5,205 nucleotides of DNA from an uncultured Oscillospiraceae bacterium (GTDB lineage: Bacteria > Bacillota > Clostridia > Oscillospirales > Oscillospiraceae), in NCBI GenBank assembly GCA_910588625.1, contig CAJUQN010000142.1, forward strand, positions 1-5,205, written 5' to 3'. The notes under the pieces are model-generated. The model made no database searches. It saw only the letters and a program-made list of their open reading frames with translations, and was not told where the DNA came from. A program made the position numbers and the translations under genes. Below, one piece after another: positions 1-4,644 of the stretch (its first letter is position 1; every line of letters begins with the position of its first letter).

Positions 1-121
1 TCCACTGCCTTCGTCTGTTTGCCTGGTTTTTACCTACTTTAATCAGTGCTTCCCTTAACCGAATGCAGAAATCGTTTGGAGCGGCAAATCCAAGGCTTTG
101 CCGCTCCAAACCTAATGACAT
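1..121 (-). other. Unrecognised open frame running off the left edge (doubtful CDS)
   Basis: Reading leftwards from an ATG at 121-119, the minus strand stays open for 40 codons to the window edge. It starts MSLGLERQSLGFAAPND and ends in a basic stretch, RLREALIKVGKNQ followed by several Arg. I recognise no family. No Shine-Dalgarno sequence precedes the ATG (the upstream bases are C-rich), and the frame runs straight through a 15-bp inverted repeat, which argues against coding. An open run of 40 codons is not rare by chance. It may be the end of a gene lying mostly outside the window, or part of the same debris as the neighbouring broken regulator. Confidence 0.15.
74..111. repeat. 15-bp perfect inverted repeat (hairpin, 8-nt loop)
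   Basis: The arms at 74-88 (GTTTGGAGCGGCAAA) and 97-111 are perfect reverse complements around the 8-base loop 89-96. Neither side is followed by a clear T-run (the right flank is CTAATGACA; the left flank read on the minus strand is GATTTCTGC), so it is not a textbook intrinsic terminator. It could be a weak terminator of a gene to the left, a small palindromic repeat, or the edge of a lost mobile element. Confidence 0.6.
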
Positions 122-142
122 TGGCTCGTGCCGGGGGCTTTT

Positions 143-354
143 TTATAACCATTCTAGTAATTCTTCTACTGTCACATCCAATACCCGGGCCAAAACCTTC
201 AATTCAATATCAGTCACAAACTGCTGGCCGCTCTCAATACGCTGAACCGCATTTTGTCCACATTCAAGCCAACTAATTGGAACATATCCGCCATTGCCTG
301 TTGAGAAACGCCCGTTCTCATCCTTTTACGCAGTTCCGCTACCTGTTTTCTGCA
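143..354 (-). pseudogene. Frameshifted, start-less XRE/Cro-type HTH regulator remnant
   Basis: Two minus-strand frames together spell a small XRE-family DNA-binding protein. The upstream frame (from about 351 to 253) reads VAELRKRM, then TGVSQQAMADM, matching helices 1-2 of a lambda-repressor-like HTH. The downstream frame (from 253 to the TAA at 145-143) reads NAVQRIESGQQFVTDIEL, then LDVTVEELLEWL, matching recognition helix 3 and helices 4-5. The break falls in a run of four A on the minus strand (255-252 on +). One extra A would join the halves as D-K-N-A-V-Q. The upstream frame also has a TGA at 357-355 and no usable start before helix 1, since the first ATG (321-319) lies after it. The coding sequence is therefore damaged at two places. 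Such proteins bind operator DNA as dimers, but this copy should make no functional product unless the A-run is a sequencing error and an unusual start is used. Base composition is AT-richer than the neighbouring genes, as for an acquired or decaying region. Confidence 0.72.
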
Positions 355-361
355 TCAGGGG

Positions 362-390
362 TTGAAAAGCAAGTCAAAGTGTGCTATATT
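362..390 (+). promoter_or_regulatory. Sigma-A-type promoter of yebC, extended -10
   Basis: The -35 TTGAAA (362-367) is separated by 17 bp from the -10 TATATT (385-390), which is preceded by TG at 382-383 to give an extended -10. Transcription should start near 397, leaving a leader of about 50 nt before yebC. The promoter lies immediately upstream of the truncated end of the minus-strand regulator remnant. Confidence 0.75.
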
Positions 391-446
391 GTTGGGTGAA
401 TTTTCTGCCTATAAGGCTTACACCTCACAAGAAGGGAACGATTTCC

Positions 447-1172
447 ATGTCAGGACATTCCAAGTGGCATAACATCCAAAAAACCAAGGGCGCGGCGGAC
501 GCCAAGCGCTCTGCGGCCTTCACCAAGATCGCCCGCGAGATCATCGTGGCCGTCAAGACCGGCGGCTCCGGCGACCCCAACAACAACTCCCGCCTGGCCA
601 CCGTCATTGCCAAGGCCCGGGCCGCCAATATGCCCAACGACAACATCAAGCGCACCATTGACAAAGCCGTGGGCTCCGGCAACGCCAACGACTACGAGGC
701 CATCACCTATGAGGGATACGGCCCCGGCGGCGTGGCCGTCATTGTGGAGACGCTGACTGACAACCGCAATCGCACCGCCTCCGACGTGCGCCACTGCTTT
801 GACAAGTTCGGCGGCAACCTGGGCGCCACCGGCTGTGTGTCCTGGTCCTTCGATCAAAAGGGCGTGTTGGTGATTGAGCGGGAGGACCTGGACGAGGAAG
901 TGACCATGATGGATGCGCTGGACTGCGGCGCGGCGGACTTTGAGGCGGACGAGGACTGCTTCACCGTCTACACCGATCCGGATGCCTTCGGCGGCGTGCT
1001 GGCGGCTATGGAAGAGAAGGGCTATGTGTTCGCCTCCGCCAAAGTGGAAATGGTGCCCCAGAACTACGTCACCCTGTCCGATGAGGGCGACATCAAGAAC
1101 ATGGAGAAGCTCATCGACACCATGGAGGACAACGACGACGTCCAGAACATCTGGCACAACTGGGAAGAGTAA
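447..1172 (+). CDS. yebC: YebC/TACO1-family translation factor
   Basis: This encodes 241 residues, the usual family length. The N-terminus MSGHSKWHNIQ, the lysine-rich KGAADAKRSAAFTKIAREI helix, and ANMPNDNIKRTIDKA (about 60-74) are hallmarks of the first YebC domain. YEGYGPGGVAVIVETLTDNRNRT (about 88-110, conserved core GYGPGGVA) and GCVSWSFDQKG mark the later domains, and the C-terminus ends DVQNIWHN. The first residues fit the classical YebC branch rather than the YebC2/YeeI branch. Family members were long labelled transcriptional regulators. More recent work on bacterial YebC and mitochondrial TACO1 supports a ribosome-associated role in relieving stalling at proline-rich stretches. The start at 447 is chosen because GAAGGGA (431-437) lies 9 nt upstream and the protein then begins at the conserved MSGHSKW. 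A longer GTG start at 381 would overlap the -10 box. The gene is monocistronic, with its own promoter and terminator. Confidence 0.96.
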   Translation: MSGHSKWHNIQKTKGAADAKRSAAFTKIAREIIVAVKTGGSGDPNNNSRLATVIAKARAANMPNDNIKRTIDKAVGSGNANDYEAITYEGYGPGGVAVIVETLTDNRNRTASDVRHCFDKFGGNLGATGCVSWSFDQKGVLVIEREDLDEEVTMMDALDCGAADFEADEDCFTVYTDPDAFGGVLAAMEEKGYVFASAKVEMVPQNYVTLSDEGDIKNMEKLIDTMEDNDDVQNIWHNWEE

Positions 1173-1211
1173 AATAATTCCCCCTGCCGCACAGCGGCAG
1201 GGGGAATTATT
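1173..1211. terminator. Bidirectional terminator shared by yebC and proC
   Basis: Arms 1173-1190 and 1194-1211 form a perfect 18-bp stem with a 3-nt loop (ACA). The core is GC-rich (CCCCCTGCCGC), with an AT-rich base on each side (AATAATT/AATTATT) followed by TATTT on the plus strand and TTAC on the minus strand. The stem begins right after the yebC TAA and contains two bases of the proC stop codon (1212-1210). It therefore sits exactly between two convergent genes and can serve both. Confidence 0.88.
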
Positions 1212-2031
1212 ATTTGCCCAGCTCGGTGCCCCGCTTGTAGGCGGCCAGCACCGCGTTGATGGCTGCGGCCCGCAGGCCGCCCCGCTCCAGCTCCGCCACC
1301 CCGGCGATGGTGGACCCGCCGGGGGAGCACACCTCGTCCTTGAGCTGTCCAGGGTGCTTACCGCTCTCCAACACCATAGCGGCGGCGCCCATCACCATCT
1401 GGGCGGCGTACTCCACCGCCTCCTTCCGGGACAGGCCGGCCATCACACCGCCGTCCGCCAGCGCCTCAATATAAGGATATACAAAGGCCGGGCCGCACCC
1501 AGCCACAGCGGAGAACTGGTCCATCAAAGTCTCGCTGATATGCTCCAGCCTGCCCGTGGCGGATAGAATCTCCTCCACGCTCTCGATATAGGGCTCCGCC
1601 GCCTCTTCCGCGCACAAGGCGGTCATGCCCTTGCTCACAGCCACGCAGGTATTGGGCATGATCCGGATCACCGGCACATAGTATCCGGCTCCGGCCAGAT
1701 GGGGCCGCATGTCCTTGATGAGCAGCCCTGCCGCCATGGACACCACCACCTTGTCCTCACCGATCCGGTGCCGGTCACGGATGGGGGGTGCCAGCTCCTC
1801 CAGCAAGGCCCGCATCCCGTAGGGCTTCACCCCAAGGAAAACGCACTCTGCCGTCCACACCGCGTCGGAAACGCTGTCCACCACGGAGCAGCCCAGCTCC
1901 TCCGCCAGTACATGGGCTCTCTCAGGTGTACGGTTGTACAGCACCACTTCGTCCGGCCCGATGGCCCGACAGGCCGCACGGGCCAGGGCCCCGCCCATAT
2001 TGCCCACACCGATGAACGCCGCTTTTTTCAT
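1210..2031 (-). CDS. proC: Pyrroline-5-carboxylate reductase
   Basis: This 273-residue cytosolic enzyme reduces 1-pyrroline-5-carboxylate to L-proline with NAD(P)H, the last step of proline synthesis. The N-terminal Rossmann fold opens MKKAAFIGVGNMG, with the dinucleotide loop GVGNMG at residues 8-13, followed by NRTPER (33-38) at the cofactor-selecting strand end. GVKP (67-70), IRIMPNT (122-128) and the C-terminal signature AVAGCGPAFVYPYIEALADG (175-194), with CSPGGSTIAGV (235-245), are classic ProC motifs of the substrate and dimer domain. The ATG at 2031 is preferred over an in-frame TTG at 2049. It gives the usual N-terminus, and the predicted transcript start (about 2054) leaves too little leader for the TTG. 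The ribosome site is modest: GGGG 4 nt upstream, or GGAAAG about 10 nt upstream. No proA or proB neighbour is visible. The gene is divergent from the small protein gene and convergent with yebC. Confidence 0.96.
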   Translation of the reverse strand: MKKAAFIGVGNMGGALARAACRAIGPDEVVLYNRTPERAHVLAEELGCSVVDSVSDAVWTAECVFLGVKPYGMRALLEELAPPIRDRHRIGEDKVVVSMAAGLLIKDMRPHLAGAGYYVPVIRIMPNTCVAVSKGMTALCAEEAAEPYIESVEEILSATGRLEHISETLMDQFSAVAGCGPAFVYPYIEALADGGVMAGLSRKEAVEYAAQMVMGAAAMVLESGKHPGQLKDEVCSPGGSTIAGVAELERGGLRAAAINAVLAAYKRGTELGK

Positions 2032-2060
2032 GCTACCCCAACTTTCCAAATTTTATCCCT

Positions 2061-2089
2061 ATTATACCGCTTCCCCGATAAAGCTGCAA
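2061..2089 (-). promoter_or_regulatory. proC promoter
   Basis: On the minus strand the -35 TTGCAG (2089-2084) lies 17 bp from a perfect -10 TATAAT (2066-2061). The predicted start near 2054 gives a short leader of about 23 nt before the ATG at 2031. The -35 matches only the TTG half of the consensus. Confidence 0.65.
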
Positions 2090-2096
2090 GCTGAAA

Positions 2097-2125
2097 TTGA
2101 CGAATTGGGAAATTTCCTGTAAAAT
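2097..2125 (+). promoter_or_regulatory. Promoter of the 74-residue protein gene
   Basis: The -35 TTGACG (2097-2102) and -10 TAAAAT (2120-2125) are 17 bp apart, each one base off consensus. Its -35 is only 7 bp from the -35 of the divergent proC promoter. A short inverted repeat, GAAATT (2093-2098) and AATTTC (2111-2116), overlaps the promoter and could be an operator, though arms this short may be chance. Confidence 0.65.
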
Positions 2126-2152
2126 GAGCAAATCCAGACAGGAGGGACTTCC

Positions 2153-2377
2153 ATGGACATCAAAAAAACCGTTGAGGACATCGTGGCGAAAATCAAGAGC
2201 GACGAGGTCCTGCAAAAGCAGTTTCTCAGCGACCCTGCGGGCGCGCTGAAGAAACTGACTGGCATCGACATTCCTGCCGAGCAGATCGACAGCATTGTGG
2301 CTGGCGTCAAGGCTAAACTCACCGCCAACAACGCAGGTGACGCGATCAAGGGCCTGGGCGGATTGTTCAAAAAATGA
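2153..2377 (+). CDS. Small uncharacterised protein, Nif11/NHLP-leader-like in pattern
   Basis: This encodes 74 residues with no signal peptide, no transmembrane segment and no Cys. The start has an excellent ribosome site, AGGAGGG (2140-2146), 6 nt upstream, and its own promoter and terminator, so I consider it real and well expressed. The first half is a charged amphipathic helix (MDIKKTVEDIVAKIKSDEVL), followed by FLSDPAGALKKLTGIDIPAEQ (about 24-44), a second helix (IDSIVAGVKAKL, about 45-56) and a tail ending GLGGLFKK. The order 'helix, short-chain DP-A-LK, turn GI-IP, helix' resembles the leader part of Nif11 and nitrile-hydratase-like leader peptides. The final Gly-Gly even recalls a leader cleavage site, but only four residues follow it, so there is no core peptide, and no modification enzyme or peptide transporter is nearby. 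I do not assign a function. Similar short proteins are, to my memory, common hypothetical proteins in clostridia. Confidence 0.85.
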   Translation: MDIKKTVEDIVAKIKSDEVLQKQFLSDPAGALKKLTGIDIPAEQIDSIVAGVKAKLTANNAGDAIKGLGGLFKK

Positions 2378-2379
2378 AG

Positions 2380-2418
2380 AAAGGAGAGCCCCTGCTGAAT
2401 CAGCAGGGGCTCTCCTTT
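2380..2418. terminator. Bidirectional terminator shared by the small gene and leuA
   Basis: Arms 2380-2397 and 2401-2418 form a perfect 18-bp stem with a 3-nt loop (AAT). On the minus strand it is followed within a few bases by TTCATTTTTT, a good U-tract for ending leuA. On the plus strand the tail is shorter (TTTACTTAT). The stem starts two bases after the small gene's TGA and includes two bases of the leuA stop codon (2419-2417). Confidence 0.88.
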
Positions 2419-4120
2419 ACTTATCGTAATAAATAGACCGATTGATTGCACAAAGTATCGCTCTCAGCGAAGCCCGGTTGATGTTGTGGCTCTTGCCCAC
2501 GCCGAACACGTCCTTCCCCTGGGGATTTTTCAGGTGAATGTAACAGACCGCTTGGGTGTCCGAACCGGAGGAGATGGCATGCTCCTTGTAGTCCACAAAC
2601 TGATAGCCCTCAATGTGCCCCTCGGGCAGGTCGTGGAGGGCATTGAAGAAGGCGTCAATGGGGCCATTGCCCTCGCCGTGGGCTTCCATGACCTTACCCT
2701 TATAGCCCACCTCACCGTCAAAGGCCACCCAGCTGGCGTCGCCGTGGCGGGCATCCTCCCGGAAGGAGTGGCGCTCCAGCTGATAGGTCTTGGGAACGGA
2801 CAGGTACTCGCGGTCGAACAGCGCAAAGATTTGGTCCGGCTTCAGCTCCTTGCCCACCCGGTCAGACTCCTTCTGCACCACCGCGCCGAACTCGGTGTGC
2901 ATAGCCTTGGGCAGGTCGTAGCCAAAGTTCTGCATCATCACGAAGGCCGCGCCGCCCTTGCCGGACTGGGAGTTGATGCGGATGATGGGCTCATACTGCC
3001 TCCCCACGTCCGCGGGGTCGATGGGCAGATAAGGTACCTCCCACAGATCGGTGCCGCTCTCGTTCATATAGTGCACGCCCTTGTTGATGGCGTCCTGGTG
3101 GCTTCCGGAGAAGGCGGTGAACACCAGCTGGCCCGCGTAGGGCTGGCGCTCCCCCACCTTCATCTTGGTGCACCGCTCGTACATATCCCGGATCTTGTTG
3201 ATGTCGTGGAAGTCCAGCCTTGGGTCCACGCCCTGGGTGTACATATTCATCGCCAGCGTCACCATGTCCACGTTGCCGGTGCGCTCGCCGTTGCCAAAAA
3301 GGGTGGCCTCCACCCGCTCGGCCCCCGCCAATAGACCCATCTCGGTGGTGGCCACGCCGCAGCCCCGGTCGTTGTGGGGATGGAGAGAGATGATGGCCCG
3401 CTCCCGGCCGGGCAGGTTCCGGATGAAATACTCCATCATGTCTGCGAACTGGTTGGGCATACAGTTCTCCACTGTAGTGGGCAGGTTGAGGATAACCTTG
3501 TTGTTCCCGGTGGCGTGGAGGTGGTCCAGGACAGCCGCGCAGATCTCCACGGCATAGTCCATCTCGGTACCCATAAACGACTCCGGGGAGTATTCATAGC
3601 GCAGATTCATACCCTCTGCAATCACCGGCTGGGCCATCTCATAAATCAAATCCGCCGCATCGGTGGCGATCTTGGTGATACCCGCGCAGTCCATGTGGAA
3701 CACCACCTTGCGCTGGAGCGTGGACGTGGAGTTATAGAAGTGCAAAATAACGTTCTTGGCCCCCTTGATGGCCTCAAAGGTCTTTTTGATGAGGTGCTCC
3801 CGGGCCTGGACCAGCACCTGGATGGTCACATCGTCGGGGATATGATTTCCCTCGATGAGCTCTCGGCAGATCTCATATTCCGTCTCGGACGCGGATGGAA
3901 AGCCGATCTCGATTTCCTTCACGCCGATGTCCACCAGGGTGTGGAAGTACTCCAGCTTCTCCTCCAGGTTCATGGGGTCGATGAGGGCCTGATTACCGTC
4001 CCGCAGGTCCACAGAGCACCACACCGGGGCTTTGGTGATGACTTTATCCGGCCACGTCCGGCCCTCAATGGGCTGAGGTGTAAAGGGGATGTACTTCTCA
4101 AATCCGGGTTTCAAGTTCAT
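2417..4120 (-). CDS. leuA: 2-isopropylmalate synthase (long, LeuA type 2 form)
   Basis: This 567-residue cytosolic enzyme condenses acetyl-CoA with 2-oxoisovalerate to give 2-isopropylmalate, the committed step of leucine synthesis. The catalytic TIM barrel carries CSVDLRDGNQALIDPM (35-50), with the family's catalytic Arg (R40) and metal-ligand Asp (D41), LHPHNDRG (246-253), with ligands H247 and H249, and FGNGERTGNVD (275-285). The linker has INSQSGKGG (382-390). The C-terminal regulatory domain (about 440-567) contains GEGNGPIDAFFNAL (482-495) and DTQAVCYIHL (521-530), where leucine binds in feedback-inhibited homologues. Length and the IPFTPQPIEGRTWPDK leader segment fit the long form also found in actinobacteria. 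The ATG at 4120 follows AGGAGG (4134-4129) by 8 nt; an in-frame TTG at 4156 has no such support and lies in the leader terminator region. The gene stands alone here (no leuB, leuC or leuD visible), with expression controlled by the upstream T-box. Confidence 0.97.
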   Translation of the reverse strand: MNLKPGFEKYIPFTPQPIEGRTWPDKVITKAPVWCSVDLRDGNQALIDPMNLEEKLEYFHTLVDIGVKEIEIGFPSASETEYEICRELIEGNHIPDDVTIQVLVQAREHLIKKTFEAIKGAKNVILHFYNSTSTLQRKVVFHMDCAGITKIATDAADLIYEMAQPVIAEGMNLRYEYSPESFMGTEMDYAVEICAAVLDHLHATGNNKVILNLPTTVENCMPNQFADMMEYFIRNLPGRERAIISLHPHNDRGCGVATTEMGLLAGAERVEATLFGNGERTGNVDMVTLAMNMYTQGVDPRLDFHDINKIRDMYERCTKMKVGERQPYAGQLVFTAFSGSHQDAINKGVHYMNESGTDLWEVPYLPIDPADVGRQYEPIIRINSQSGKGGAAFVMMQNFGYDLPKAMHTEFGAVVQKESDRVGKELKPDQIFALFDREYLSVPKTYQLERHSFREDARHGDASWVAFDGEVGYKGKVMEAHGEGNGPIDAFFNALHDLPEGHIEGYQFVDYKEHAISSGSDTQAVCYIHLKNPQGKDVFGVGKSHNINRASLRAILCAINRSIYYDK

Positions 4121-4150
4121 GCTGGCTTCCTCCTTTGGAAATTTCCGGGG

Positions 4151-4187
4151 GAACAAGAAAACGCCCCCGACGTTCAGTCAGGGGCGT
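4151..4187 (-). terminator. Regulated terminator of the leuA T-box
   Basis: On the minus strand ACGCCCC (4187-4181) pairs with GGGGCGT (4167-4161). The stem continues through a U-G wobble and GAC/GTC to a 5-nt loop, for about 11 bp, and is followed at once by TTTTCTTGTT. It ends transcription before leuA when charged tRNA-Leu is abundant. Confidence 0.93.
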
Positions 4188-4210
4188 GATTAATCACGCG
4201 GTACCACCCT
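4180..4210 (-). promoter_or_regulatory. T-box antiterminator
   Basis: AGGG (4210-4207) pairs with CCCU (4183-4180), the seven-base bulge UGGUACC occupies 4206-4200, and GCGUGAU (4199-4193) pairs with AUCACGC (4190-4184). This is the canonical antiterminator layout. Its 3' strand includes ACGCCCC, the same bases used as the 5' strand of the terminator, so the two structures exclude each other. Confidence 0.9.
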
Positions 4211-4423
4211 AATTCCGCGCACGGTCACCCAATGCGCGCTCTCGGCCTCTAACAAGGCCCCGACCTGTAACGGGATCGCCCGTCCGGCCCTACTTGACGT
4301 TCAGGCCAGCGGCTCCGGGGCCAGTATCCACGCGGCATCTCGCACCGGTTCGCACCGACCACCGGTTCTCTGAGCGAAGGGAGACCGCGTCTTCTTCCCA
4401 TCAACGCCTTTTGCTTGTGAGGT

Positions 4424-4453
4424 ATTATACCGTGCGGGCGGCGCTTTTGTCAA
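4424..4453 (-). promoter_or_regulatory. Main promoter of the T-box/leuA transcript
   Basis: Perfect consensus hexamers on the minus strand, TTGACA (4453-4448) and TATAAT (4429-4424), are separated by 18 bp. The predicted start near 4417 puts the whole T-box inside a leader of roughly 297 nt. A promoter this strong fits control by termination rather than at initiation. Confidence 0.9.
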
Positions 4454-4520
4454 GAGGCAGTTTTCCGCCGCAGAATGCGCCTTACGCAGTCAGTCCCCGA
4501 AACAACGGCCATTTTTTACA

Positions 4521-4549
4521 ATCATAGCACAGGCTTTTCGTCAATTCAA
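4521..4549 (-). promoter_or_regulatory. Possible second upstream promoter for leuA
   Basis: On the minus strand TTGAAT (4549-4544) and TATGAT (4526-4521) are 17 bp apart, and TGC before the -10 gives an extended element. Transcripts would start near 4514 and enter the T-box leader about 100 nt later. It could be a tandem promoter or chance; no separate gene follows it. Confidence 0.4.
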
Positions 4550-4577
4550 GGAATTCTCCCTCCCTTTTCCCCACCCC

Positions 4578-4606
4578 TTGACAAAAGATATTCTCTCTGC
4601 TATACT
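4578..4606 (+). promoter_or_regulatory. Promoter of the marR-permease operon
   Basis: A perfect -35 TTGACA (4578-4583), a 17-bp spacer and TATACT (4601-4606), preceded by TG at 4598-4599, make a strong extended -10 promoter. The predicted start near 4613 lies inside the TTCAAA repeats. A strong promoter overlapped by repeats is the usual setting for a repressor controlling its own operon. Confidence 0.82.
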
Positions 4607-4627
4607 TCAAATAGTTCAAAATAGAAC
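4606..4627 (+). promoter_or_regulatory. Candidate MarR operator repeats at the start site
   Basis: TTCAAATAG (4606-4614) is repeated as TTCAAAATAG (4615-4624), and GTTC (4614-4617) forms an inverted repeat with GAAC (4624-4627) around six bases. The location, overlapping the end of the -10 and the start site, is where a bound repressor would block RNA polymerase. Regulation by the adjacent MarR protein is inferred from position. Confidence 0.42.
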
Positions 4628-4644
4628 AAAAAGGAGACTATGCC

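Larger units (their letters stand above)
4151..4417 (-). promoter_or_regulatory. T-box riboswitch of leuA (tRNA-Leu sensing, inferred)
   Basis: The transcribed leader shows all T-box parts in order on the minus strand. Stem I has GTTGATG near its base, ACGCGG paired with CCGCGT below the distal arm, and a distal part with CAGAGA and GGTGCGAACCGG. Next come a Stem II-like AAGTAG element, a small ACGGG-CGAT-CCCGT hairpin, and further hairpins (GGCC...GGCC, CGCGCA...TGCGCG). The diagnostic core AGGGTGGTACCGCG (4210-4197) follows, then a terminator. The bulge UGGU (4206-4203) would pair with a tRNA ending ACCA, i.e. discriminator A, as expected of tRNA-Leu. In the specifier loop, minus-strand GGATACTGG (4329-4321), the CTG at 4324-4322 followed by a purine and CCCC-GGAGC is the best codon register, matching leucine and the downstream gene. 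Uncharged tRNA-Leu should stabilise the antiterminator and allow leuA transcription. The T-box class is certain; the codon register is inferred. Confidence 0.95.

Noticed and set aside
250..258. Programmed -1 frameshift in the XRE remnant
   Set aside because: The site (GAC AAA ATG) is not a good slippery heptamer, no stimulatory structure is evident, and the gene also lacks a start.
46..276. Plus-strand open frame of 76 codons, plus a 60-codon frame inside it
   Set aside because: It has no ribosome site, runs through the inverted repeat and lies antisense to the recognisable XRE remnant; its composition is not protein-like.
381..446. Longer yebC start (GTG at 381)
   Set aside because: It overlaps the -10 box and adds 22 residues before the conserved MSGHSKW; the ATG at 447 has the ribosome site.
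450..1157. Long minus-strand open frame opposite yebC
   Set aside because: It is a GC-rich shadow, rich in His, Val and Gly, exactly opposite a clear YebC gene, with no start signals.
2032..2049. TTG start of proC at 2049
   Set aside because: It would leave a leader of only about five nt after the predicted transcript start and adds residues before the conserved ProC N-terminus.
2486..4189. Two long plus-strand open frames opposite leuA and its leader
   Set aside because: They are shadow frames of a conserved LeuA gene with high-GC third positions and no ribosome sites or recognisable domains.
4450..4512. Minus-strand 20-codon frame (MAVVSGTDCV...) between the two leuA promoters, considered as a leader peptide
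   Set aside because: It has no Shine-Dalgarno sequence and no run of leucine codons, and it ends inside the -35 of the main promoter; leuA is already controlled by a T-box.
4294..4527. Plus-strand open frame of 77 codons opposite the T-box leader
   Set aside because: It is antisense to a structured RNA, has no ribosome site, and its product resembles no protein I know.
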